Source: Funneliformis mosseae
Lineage: Eukaryota > Glomeromycota > Glomeromycetes > Glomerales > Glomeraceae
Direction of reading: 5' to 3'
DNA length: 16,303 bases
Assembly (NCBI GenBank): GCA_910592005.1
Contig: CAJVPP010002105.1
Span: 1 to 16,303 of the forward strand
Shown: positions 8,407 to 16,303 of the stretch, one piece after another
Layout: every line of letters starts with the position of its first letter
How positions within the stretch are numbered: the first letter of the stretch is position 1
The notes under the pieces: model-generated
Database searches by the model: none
What the model was told of the DNA's origin: nothing
The model's input: only the letters and a program-made list of their open reading frames with translations
Translations under genes and position numbers: made by a program

Positions 8407-8871
8407 ATGCCTAGATATTCTCGTTCCACCTCCATTAAGCCCCTTACCCTACCCTTTCCTCCCGTTATAACGATAGAAGAACTTCTAGCAAATGCTGTTA
8501 AATCTAAGAAAGCCAACGTGACCATCCCAAATTCTTTTATCGCATACAGAATGGCGTTGCATAGAGAGTATCGCAGTAAACATATGAAATTACCCCCCAT
8601 GAAAATGTTTTCTAAGATTGCAAAATCTGCTTGGAAAAAAGAATCACAAATCGTTAAGAACGAATACATTAAGCTAACCAAGGATGCCAAAACTTTGTAC
8701 GACGAGGGGAAGAAGTTTCAAGAAAGCGGGAGTGCCGTACATGTCGATCATTATGAAGTAACCAAAGTAACCGAAGTAATCGAGTGTTCCGAAATGAAAC
8801 CCAAAGTAACCGAAGTAACCGAGGAAGCACAAAAAGGGTGTTCCGAAATGAAAGATCCGAATTTGGAATGA
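8407..8871 (+). CDS. HMG-box protein (MATA_HMG-like), 154 residues
   Basis: This is a probable DNA-binding nuclear protein with one HMG box at about residues 38-100, beginning IPNSFIAYRMALHREYRS and continuing through FSKIAKSAWKKES to NEYIKLTKDAKTLYDE. The order P-N-S/A-F-Y, then I-A-K-W and a final K-Y-Y-type helix is typical of the fungal MATA_HMG branch, which is greatly expanded in Glomeromycotina. The first 37 residues are short and basic. The tail (about 115-154) is acidic and repeated: KVTEV followed by CSEMK occurs twice. The gene is intronless, with TAG/TGA-free coding up to TGA at 8869-8871. The start at 8407 is preferred over the in-frame ATG at 8323 because the extra residues are microsatellite translation. 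Assignment to the sex-determining locus is not supported; most such genes in these fungi are unlinked paralogues. Confidence 0.85.
   Translation: MPRYSRSTSIKPLTLPFPPVITIEELLANAVKSKKANVTIPNSFIAYRMALHREYRSKHMKLPPMKMFSKIAKSAWKKESQIVKNEYIKLTKDAKTLYDEGKKFQESGSAVHVDHYEVTKVTEVIECSEMKPKVTEVTEEAQKGCSEMKDPNLE
8764..8853 (+). repeat. internal imperfect tandem repeat in the HMG-box gene tail
   Basis: Copy 1 (8764-8799) and copy 2 (8803-8853) both start with aaagtaaccgaagtaa-cgag and end with tgttccgaaatgaaa. Copy 2 has a 15-bp in-frame insertion (gaagcacaaaaaggg). Near identity of the DNA implies a recent duplication that lengthened the acidic tail. Confidence 0.85.
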
Positions 8872-8889
8872 ATTCAAGCAATATTTCTT

Positions 8890-10275
8890 TAAAAATTTTT
8901 TTTTTTTACTCACTTTTCAATATTCGTTATATGAACCTTTTTTTTTCTTTTTTAAAGTAAAGTCTCATTTCATTTTACGCCTTTAATTATATCTTGTAAC
9001 ATACTCAGAACAAGTATGTTTTAGCAAACATAAATTTAGTTTATTTTATCTTTATTCGCCTTCAAAGCAAAATTATTAGTTATAAAAAAAATTTTTATTA
9101 AAACAATCCGGAATATCGGTTTCTACCAAGTTGGATGAGGACGTATCAACACAACTCCTTCCGCATACAAGAATGTAAATTTTTTTCTTTTAATCTTATC
9201 ACTGAAAACTTCCTATTCTACTGAAATTAAAACTCGTAAGACAATGTACGACATATTTCTGATAATTTACATTTAGATTTATATGGTTAACTTTGATTTT
9301 ATGTTGGGGCTGTCAAACTTGGAGAACAATAGCTTCGCTAGTCCAAAAACGTGCTGTTAAGCACAGCAAATCTATTCACACGTGACCAAAGTCCATTTGT
9401 CAGCTGATTGCAAACTACGAACTGAAAAAAAAAATTACCTGCTCTTTCTATATGATACAATAAAAAAAAGTTAAAGGCGGTGACGAAGTACCCTTAATAA
9501 AGTCAATTGGTCACAATTTATGCCTAGCAGATTATCATCTCTCTATTAATATTTACTGGATTCAACAGCACAATAACCATTGACTTATTTTGTTATGATT
9601 TATAATTTCTTTTTAAATACAGTATATATTTCATTTAAGAGGCAATTTCATGCTAATAATATTATTTATTATAATCTTGTACAAATAAGACTGTGAATTT
9701 TTTTAAATGCAAGTTTATTTGCTGTATTTATTAAAGATTCATTAAAAAATATAGTCATACGAAAAATAAAAACAAGCTGAAATCTAACAGTTAACGAAGT
9801 AAAAATTAATTTATAAACCAAAATCGGAATTACAATAGCCATAGAAAAAATAATTGACAGATGGTGATTAAATATTTCAAAATTATTCGCTTTCGTTTAG
9901 ATTGCGCTGTTCGTATTATATAATTGCATTAATTATTATACATTAAAAATCAAAAAAAATCAAAAAAATATTAAATACAAATTTATTAACATATGACGTT
10001 CACATCGACATTATTTTCGTCAGGGACTGTATATGGAATATATCTTGTATAGTTTCTATTTCTATAAAATTATATAATTCTATAATTCTTTAATTTGTAA
10101 TCGAGAACATCCATAGTAATATGGGTAATATGGTTGAAATTGTGACAAAGTCATACCAGTGATGATAGATTTCAGTGATTAATGTTAATAATAAATATAT
10201 AAAACCATTATTTTATTTTGATAAAATTTATTATTGTTGATCTATAACAATTCATTAAATAAACGTTTGTATATG
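8890..10275. other. gene-free stretch before the transposon cluster
   Basis: Mostly A/T-rich with no credible frame. A GC-richer patch at 9300-9425 contains a small hairpin (gtgct/agcac, 9351-9364), a CACGTG (9379-9384) and a CAGCTG (9401-9406), both E-box-type palindromes. With no gene alongside, their role is unknown. Confidence 0.5.
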
Positions 10276-10280
10276 TTGTA

Positions 10281-10355
10281 CCCAAATGTGTTATGTCCGC
10301 ATTTGGAGAATCCCAAATACAAAGATCGTTTGGGATATTCGCTTGCCCCAATGCG
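10281..10355. repeat. nested hairpin with a competing alternative pairing
   Basis: An outer stem pairs cgcatttgg (10298-10306) with cccaatgcg (10347-10355). An inner stem pairs gaatcccaaa (10308-10317) with tttgggatattc (10329-10340, two-base bulge) around an 11-nt loop. A second possible stem uses the same arm: ccaaatg (10282-10288) with catttgg (10300-10306). The left part (cccaaatg..ttatg) also resembles the end of the nearby Tc1-like element, so this may be a degraded element end. Confidence 0.5.
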
Positions 10356-10578
10356 AATTTCAGATATCCAATAAATAATTACCTCTTGTTCATTATTAGA
10401 TTCATTATTTAAATCAATTTCAATTAAATTCTAAAAATGAATTATATAAAAATTTATAAATAATATTAAAAAATATATTAAATTATAAAAATTACCTTAT
10501 TTTTATTATATTAATTTTTGAAGATCCTTCCTATTAATAATAAATATAATTAATAATAAATTAATCGAACTTATTATA

Positions 10579-10605
10579 CAGTGGCTCCCAAATGTTATGC
10601 ATCAC
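10579..10605 (+). repeat. left terminal inverted repeat of the Tc1-like element
   Basis: It begins with the common Tc1 end CAGTGG and contains the conserved inner block caaatgttatgcatca, shared exactly with the right end. This inner block may be a transposase-binding site. Confidence 0.85.
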
Positions 10606-10913
10606 TTGGGAAAAAAAAGCAATATTTTTTAAATCACATGATATATAACGGCATAAGTATAGGAAGGTTATTTTCATTGTGTGGTAATATTTTGATCGTG
10701 TATTGTTAAGATTTTTTTGTTCATCTTTTCCAAAAATTGGCAATGCGTTACTTTTGATAGTTTGCTTGCATATCAATTACTATATGGAATTTGGTAAACT
10801 ATGAACAAACTAGCGAAAAAAAATTTTTTAAAATGCTTTTTCAGCCTCCTTTTTTATTTATTTCATTTAAATTCCAAAAAAAATAGGATGTTTATTTATT
10901 AGAAAAAAAAAAT

Positions 10914-11887
10914 AGAATACATTCACTTATTCAAGAAGGATTTCCATCTTATTTCATTGCTTCCTACGAGAAGGTTACTCAATCTACTATTATTAGAATA
11001 AAGCAGAAGGTGGAGGCCACAGTTTCTATAAAGGATTTACCAAAGTCAGGTCATTCAAGACCTTTTATAAGAAGAGATAAACATAATATTATAAGAATGC
11101 TTTCATCTAAGGAGTGTTTTACTGCTGTAAATATTCAAAAAAAATCTAAAAAATAATAGTAAAATTGCTATAAATGAAAATACTGTAAGGCATGTATTAT
11201 ATAAAAATGGTTTTCTTCAAGAATTAAGAGAAAAAAGTAATATTTAAAAAAAAACATCATCAATTACGCTTAAAATTTACTAAAAATACAAAGACTGAGA
11301 AGTTTAAGAGTGAAACAAAATAATTTGGTCTGATGAATCCAAATTTATGATATTTAGTTTTAACAGATGTAAATATTATTAGAAAAAACCTGATGAACTC
11401 CTTACTGACAAGTATGTAATTTCTACAATAAAATTTGGTAGAGGGTGTATTATAGTATAGAAATACTTTCTTCTTTTAGGATTAGTAACATTGTAAGAAT
11501 TTATAGGAATATAAATAGTGAATTATATTAAGAAATATTAAAGAATGATCTTTTAAAAATAATCAAATGACATGAGGTTGATAAAGTGATATTATATTTC
11601 AGTAAACTAATATTTCTAAATATATTACAAATCTAACATGGCAGTGATTTGAGAATAATAATATTGATGTACTTGAGTAACCACTATAATCATTAGATTT
11701 AAATCTAATAAAACATTTATAGAATGAAATTGATAGACGTATATAATGATCTTTTATAAGAATTCATATATAAGATCAACATTGAAATATAATACAGAAA
11801 TTTTGAGTTAAAATAGATATAGAGTTTCTAAACAAATTAATTGAAAGTATACCACAATGTATTAATGATGTAATATATGCAAAATAG
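10914..11887 (+). pseudogene. Tc1-like transposase, degenerate
   Basis: This is the former cut-and-paste transposase. The N-terminal helix-turn-helix region is still readable: RIHSLIQEGFPSYFIASYE, then VTQSTIIRI and KDLPKSGHSRP. After a stop at 11154-11156 the frame shifts and continues NENTVRHVLYKNGF. The first DDE block reads IIWSDESKFMIF in a third frame. The last block reads NNIDVLE, then a heavily damaged counterpart of the WPPQSPDLNPIEHLWNEID motif, in which D and N survive but Q, W and E are lost. The end (FLNKLIESIPQCINDVIYAK) matches the usual C-terminus. Most internal stops fit CAA-to-TAA or TGG-to-TAG/TGA/TAA changes. No start codon is evident. It is not functional. Confidence 0.85.
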
Positions 11888-11892
11888 TATTT

Positions 11893-12028
11893 CAGGCGAA
11901 ACTATTTTTCAACATCTGAAACGTTTCGCTCAGAGAATTTTTCTATGATCTGAAACTATCTAAAACCTCTAAAACCTTAAATTTGAAAAGATTTTTGCAG
12001 ATCAATTTGACGAAACTAGTTTTACCTA
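11893..12028. mobile_element. candidate short inverted-repeat insertion inside the Tc1-like element
   Basis: Immediately after the transposase end the sequence becomes less A/T-biased. CAGGCGAAACTA (11893-11904) matches the reverse complement of TAGTTTTACCTA (12017-12028) except for three transitions. Inside are repeated gaaac motifs and a gcgaaac/gtttcgc hairpin. A nested MITE of about 136 bp would explain the extra length of the host element. No target duplication is clear, so the call is tentative. Confidence 0.35.
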
Positions 12029-12324
12029 AAACACTAATGCAAAAAGTGATTATACTAGATAGTGAGCTTTAAATTAAAAAATTACTAGTTTAGATTTAAA
12101 TTTTTTGTCTAGTTGTTTATTTAAGATTGGGTGTTAGAAATGATCAAAAGGAACACATATAATAATTTGATTAAATTTATTATTTATTCAATGTTTATAT
12201 TAATAAATTAAAATAAAAATTTATTTTTTATATTGTTACGATATAATAAATTAAATGAATTATAAATTTTATTTTTTTATTACATGTATACAAAATAATT
12301 AAATTTTAAAATTTACCTATTAAG

Positions 12325-12351
12325 ATGATGCATAACATTTGAAAGTTACTA
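12325..12351 (-). repeat. right terminal inverted repeat of the Tc1-like element
   Basis: Read on the minus strand it starts TAGTAACTTTCAAATG. Relative to the left end every difference replaces C by T or G by A, as expected if this copy suffered directional decay. Confidence 0.85.
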
Positions 12352-12353
12352 TA

Positions 12354-13205
12354 TTTAATATATATTATTTTATATTTCTACATCTGTAGAACTAAATAAG
12401 GTTAATCAATATTTAAATTTTTGTTTCTATTCATTTAATTCATGTATTACATAAGTTATATTTGTATATAATTTTGATAAATCTTTTAATGAATTAGATA
12501 TTCTAAAATATTCTTCCTATGAATTTTTAATTTCTTTTATAATAATTTACTTTTGTATTATAATTAAATAATGATTCAGAATTTATATATTTTATAAGTT
12601 TAACTTTAGATTACTTTAAAATAAATTATAATATAATATTAGAATAAGTAAAAAATTATTAATTATTATTTTTATTAAACTTATTGATAATATAACTAAA
12701 AAGATTTAATATTTGAATTATCATCATTTTTATTTTTTATTTAAAAGAAAAATCTAAATAATCTGAATTATTTTTAGAACAAGTATATAAAAATCTGAAT
12801 TACTTAAAAGAATTATTTTATTATTTATATAGATTTATTATTATTCTAAAGATAATTAAAAGTATAAATTAAAAATAATTAATAATTTTTTTTTTTTAAA
12901 AAAAAAATTTAATATTAAATTAATTTACATTATTATTAAATTCTTTTTCTAAAAAAAGTGATATTATTGTATTTATATTATCATCAATATTCTATAAATT
13001 TTAATTATTTTTTTTATATTTAATTTTATAATATGATTAATAATCAAAAAATAAATTTTATTAAAATAATACATACTTTGATTTTATTATTTTATTTAAT
13101 AGATATATTTTTTAGAAATATATTTTTCAAAAATAAAAATTAAATTAATCTATTATAAAGTATATAAAGATTTCAAATTACTTTTAAATTTATTTTCAAA
13201 AATTA
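12354..13205. other. extremely A/T-rich DNA downstream of the integrase relic
   Basis: It is almost pure A/T with only scattered C and G. On the minus strand it follows the integrase relic and probably includes the rest of that retroelement, but only fragments such as ILYNRLI near 13150-13170 look protein-like. I see no reliable boundaries. Confidence 0.45.
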
Positions 13206-13210
13206 ATTAA

Positions 13211-13621
13211 TAAAGAGGTTGACTAATAGTATAACAAATTGTAATATTCATTACTTATAAAGCTAATCTCAAATTAAAACTTATTTTATATTATAATATA
13301 CTTTTATCTATTTTTTAAGTAATTTGCTAATTTCATAATTATCTCTTTCAACTAATCCTTAAGATTGTTAATGTTTAGATCTTCTATTAATAATTTTTAA
13401 ATTATTTTATAAATTTAATAAATCTTTTATAATTTAAATTCTTTTTCATTATCAGAATAAAAATTATTAGTGATCTAATTTAAATAAGCAATTTAAATAA
13501 TTTTAATACTATTATATTAGTTTTTTTAAAATAAAAAGAATAAACCTAAGTAAATTAAGTAAAATAATCTTTAATATGTAAAATTCTCATTAAAAAATCT
13601 TTTAAAATCAATTAAATCCAT
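13211..13621 (-). pseudogene. retroviral-type integrase core, heavily decayed
   Basis: Minus-strand fragments in order match an rve-type integrase of the kind found in LTR elements and their domesticated relatives. They are MDLIDFKRF (13603-13621 region), YSDNEKEF (about 13436-13460, counterpart of SDNGKEF), QS-stop-GLVERDNYEISKLLKK (about 13320-13365, counterpart of QSQGLVER), and VMNITICYTISQPLY (about 13211-13256). The latter matches the usual NTS...TP-Y-LVFG segment. Frames change repeatedly and stops are frequent; several fit CAA-to-TAA or TGG-to-TAG changes. No gag, reverse transcriptase or terminal repeats could be recognised around it. It is non-functional. The exact retroelement clade cannot be set from these fragments. 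Confidence 0.65.
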
Positions 13622-13629
13622 ATAAATTT

Positions 13630-14320
13630 ATAATAAATAATTAATATTTTAATATTTTAAAATAAATATTATAATTAATATACTTACTTATAAATGAAAT
13701 AAAAAATTTTTAACAATAATAATTTTTCTTGCTACTTTATTATTAAATTTTTTTAATAATACAAATTGCATAATAGAATAATTTTTATAATAATATGCAA
13801 CTAAATTTTTGTTAATATTACTTTATTCATTATATAATTTATTATATATACTAGCTATTTATTTGTGATTAATATTAATATAAGTTAAATAAAATATTTT
13901 ATCTATATTTTCTTAATTAGAACTAATTGTAAGTGAATATTTTTATTAATATTATTATTAGAATTTACAATTCTATTATTGAATAAAATGTGTATAATAT
14001 GATTATTATCTATAATATACACTATTGAGATACTAAAATGATCATTTAGAATAAATATGTATTTGAGACAAGTAAATATTATAAATAGTTTTCACATTTA
14101 AGATATTCCAATTATATATTTCTATTTAAAATATTCTAAATGCATATTTTAGATATTAATGCATTTAGGATACAACATTTATAAGTAAATATAAATTATA
14201 AATTTGTATAAAATTTGAATATAAGTTTATATAAATTTAAATATTGATATTTAAATGCATATATTAAAATATTATATTTTTTTAAATATAATTTAAATTT
14301 TAAATATAATATAATATTGA
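13630..14320. other. extremely A/T-rich DNA upstream of the integrase relic
   Basis: On the minus strand this precedes the integrase and may hold its zinc-binding region and other parts of the element. The translations are too degraded to support any domain. It contains repeated atattttaga/aaatgcat-type motifs around 14090-14170. Confidence 0.4.
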
Positions 14321-14328
14321 ATAAATAG

Positions 14329-14481
14329 GACCTTTGCAATAGAAAAGGGGGAAACTGCCAGAAAAAATCAATTTTACTTTTATAAGCCAAATATGATTTT
14401 TAAGTCAAAATATGTTCAGATTTAGCATTAACTCAATTTTTATTTTTTCCAGCTGTTTCCCCCTTTTCTATTGCAAAGGTC
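14329..14481. mobile_element. MITE with perfect 27-bp terminal inverted repeats (153 bp)
   Basis: The left arm gacctttgcaatagaaaagg-ggaaac (14329-14355) is exactly the reverse complement of 14455-14481. Weaker pairing continues inward. The interior is non-coding and only about 100 bp. Perfect arms inside strongly decayed DNA imply recent arrival or selection on the ends. No target-site duplication is obvious: the left flank is aaatag and the right flank tcaaat, so the superfamily is undetermined. Confidence 0.8.
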
Positions 14482-14489
14482 TCAAATTT

Positions 14490-16165
14490 ATTTATCATAG
14501 TAGAATAATATTCTTTATACATTGCCGTTATATATATACTTTACTCTAACCTCAACCCTAACTTAACTTTAAACTATGTAATATTAACATATGTAATAAA
14601 TAAGGTTTACATATGAAAAATTTCTAAGTTTCCAGAATATATATAAAAAATAAAAAAAGAAGGGGATGTAACATATGTGATAAAAAGAAAGTAATGGTAT
14701 CATGTCTGCAATGAATAAATTTACTCTAATATTTATATTATAATTTATTAATATAAAAAATAAAGTAAAAATTTAAAATAATTTATTTAGTTAAATTTTA
14801 TAAAATTATTATTTGAATTATTTAATTAAATAATTTTAATTAACTAAAAATTATTAATTTAACTTAATAAATAAAAATATAAATGTATTGCAAAGAATTT
14901 TAAAATATATATATTTTTTTAAAATTTAATTATTAAATTTATATTATTTAAACTTTTATAAAATATTTAAAATTAAATATAAATAAATACTTATAATATA
15001 AAAAATAACTATAAAAAACTTTATATTAAATATTATTTTTAGTATATTAAGTTTAAATTAAATATTAATTTAAAAAATTATTTTTTATTATAAATTAATA
15101 TTAAAAGTATAATTATCTTTTAAATTAATAAATTTATTATTTATAATTTGAATTAAAAATATAATTTTGAATTATAGTATAATAATAATAGTTAAAATAT
15201 AATTAAATTAATTTTATAAATTTATTTTAATAGATTACAGACCTTTTTAAATACATTCTTTATAAAATTACAGTAAAAATTTTAAAAATATATATTTAAG
15301 AGAAAATATATAATATATTACGAAAGATGTATTTAAAATAGATTAACTATTTTAATATATTTTATAATTAATATTAAAAAATATATAAATATAATATTAT
15401 ATTAAAGTATATTATTAATATAATATTTTTATTATTTAAATTTAATTTAAAATAAATTATTTTAATATTAAAATTAAAATAATTAATTAATTAATTTAAA
15501 ATATAGAAACTCTTATAGTAAAAAGTATAAATGAAAATCACATGTCTTTAAAAATTAATAGCTTAAATTATATGATTAATCTTAATAATTACCGCGAAAT
15601 TCTTAGATTTTTATTAGTAAATTATAAATAAAAATATATATTTCTAAAAAAATTTAACATATTAAGCATATAGTTAGAAATCACATCCCTTCTTTTATTA
15701 TAAAATACCTATATATTAATAAAATTTTATAATATTATATTTTTATATAAAAAATAATTTAATTTAAGTATAAATTATTTAAGTTAAAATCTTAAAAATA
15801 TATATATATATATGTTACAAATATTTTAATATAAAAAATTCAAAATATTAATTTCATATTTATTAAATTTATTTATTTAAATAAAGTTTTTTAATCAAAA
15901 TTTTAAAAATTTTAAAACATATAACTAATATTTAATAACTATTTTTGATTTAATTAAACTTTTTTTAAATTCTATATTTTAAATATACTTTATTATAAAA
16001 TTTAATTACTTATAATTAAATTAATTAAATAATTATTTTTTATTAATTATAATACTTTTAAATTTAATTACATTAAATAAATATTTTTGAATTAATTTAA
16101 ATAAATAATTTATATATTATATAATTAATATTATAAAAAAATAAAATTAACTATATCCCTTAAAC
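14490..16165. other. extremely A/T-rich, gene-free DNA
   Basis: Almost entirely A/T, with (TA)n runs (for example 15800-15812). Rare GC-bearing patches occur at 14545-14570 and 15590-15600. Probably remnants of mobile elements decayed by the same process as the integrase relic, but I could identify no domain. Confidence 0.5.
14652..15690. repeat. pair of inverted purine-tract motifs, possible element ends
   Basis: agaaggggatgt followed by aacatatgtga (14659-14680) on the plus strand resembles a polypurine tract followed by a TG... terminal-repeat start. A similar agaagggatgtga occurs on the minus strand (15681-15693). The two point toward each other about 1 kb apart. They could be ends of a decayed element or two unrelated retroelement ends. 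Too little sequence is shared for confidence. Confidence 0.25.
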
Positions 16166-16171
16166 TGTAGA

Positions 16172-16189
16172 GCAGGCAAATTTGCCTGC
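16172..16189. repeat. perfect 18-bp GC-containing palindrome
   Basis: gcaggcaaatttgcctgc is its own reverse complement. It is by far the most GC-rich word in about 1.5 kb of A/T DNA, so it appears preserved or recently inserted. It might be a protein-binding site or the fused ends of a tiny inverted-repeat element. Confidence 0.85.
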
Positions 16190-16303
16190 AAACATAAAAA
16201 AAAGTATTAATTTTTTAATAAAAAAAAAAATATTAATATTAATAATATAATTATTATATAAAAAATATAGTTTAATATATATTTTATCAACTTTATTAGA
16301 AGA

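Larger units (their letters stand above)
10579..12351 (+). mobile_element. Tc1-like DNA transposon, complete but inactive (1773 bp)
   Basis: The left end starts CAGTGGCTCCCAAATG after a TA (10577-10578). The right end is its diverged reverse complement, followed by TA (12352-12353), which is the expected Tc1/mariner target duplication. Including the TA, 23 of 29 positions match between ends, and all six differences are transitions with T or A in the right copy. The interior carries a decayed transposase (10914-11887). The length is slightly above the usual 1.6-1.7 kb, perhaps because of a small insertion at 11893-12028. Confidence 0.85.

Noticed and set aside
8391..8913. Three minus-strand open frames antisense to the HMG-box gene
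   Set aside because: They mirror the coding bias of the plus-strand gene and its acidic repeats; none shows a recognisable domain.
9379..9406. CACGTG and CAGCTG as a promoter regulatory pair
   Set aside because: No coding region lies within a reasonable distance on either side, so the sites are mentioned only as sequence content.
10561..10776. Minus-strand open frame of 71 residues across the left end of the Tc1-like element
   Set aside because: It crosses the terminal inverted repeat and target site, so it is a chance frame in the element's leader.
14196..14390. Minus-strand open frame of 64 residues
   Set aside because: It runs from the MITE end into A/T-only DNA and reads mostly Y, K, L, I and N; no family resemblance.

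Overview
The window looks like AT-rich eukaryotic DNA, most likely from an arbuscular mycorrhizal fungus (Glomeromycotina, Rhizophagus-like) or a close relative. The evidence is long A/T tracts, short GT-AG introns with a GTATGT donor, an intronless HMG-box gene preceded by a TATA box, and decayed Tc1/mariner and integrase-bearing elements. The lineage is inferred from style and gene content, not proven. Coding density is very low: one intact gene, one frameshifted gene and many relics.

Layout. Positions 1-2400 hold short cysteine-containing reading frames on the minus strand (64-105, 183-284, 1295-1444). They also hold an inverted-repeat pair (1410-1469 and 2294-2332) that brackets a decayed minus-strand coding relic (about 1600-1943). 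Positions 2480-2980 contain diverged repeats shaped like tiny exons between good splice signals. Positions 3000-5350 are non-coding, with a 16-bp tandem duplication. Positions 5362-6575 hold a VPS62-family gene on the plus strand with two clean short introns and three reading-frame breaks. After a 1.7-kb gap comes the best gene in the window, a 154-residue HMG-box protein (8407-8871), with a TATA box and a (TCAA)7 microsatellite in its leader.

The right half is transposon territory. A complete but dead Tc1-like element (10579-12351) has 27-bp terminal repeats, a TA target duplication and a transposase wrecked largely by C-to-T and G-to-A changes. A smaller inverted-repeat insertion may sit inside it. 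From about 12350 onward the base composition falls to almost pure A/T. Within this DNA a minus-strand retroviral-type integrase relic (13211-13621) is still readable and shows a similar bias, and a 153-bp MITE with perfect 27-bp ends (14329-14481) looks younger. An 18-bp GC-rich palindrome (16172-16189) stands out near the end.

There is no sign that the genes form a shared pathway. The main themes are mutational decay of mobile elements resembling repeat-directed C-to-T mutation, and several repeat families that I cannot name.
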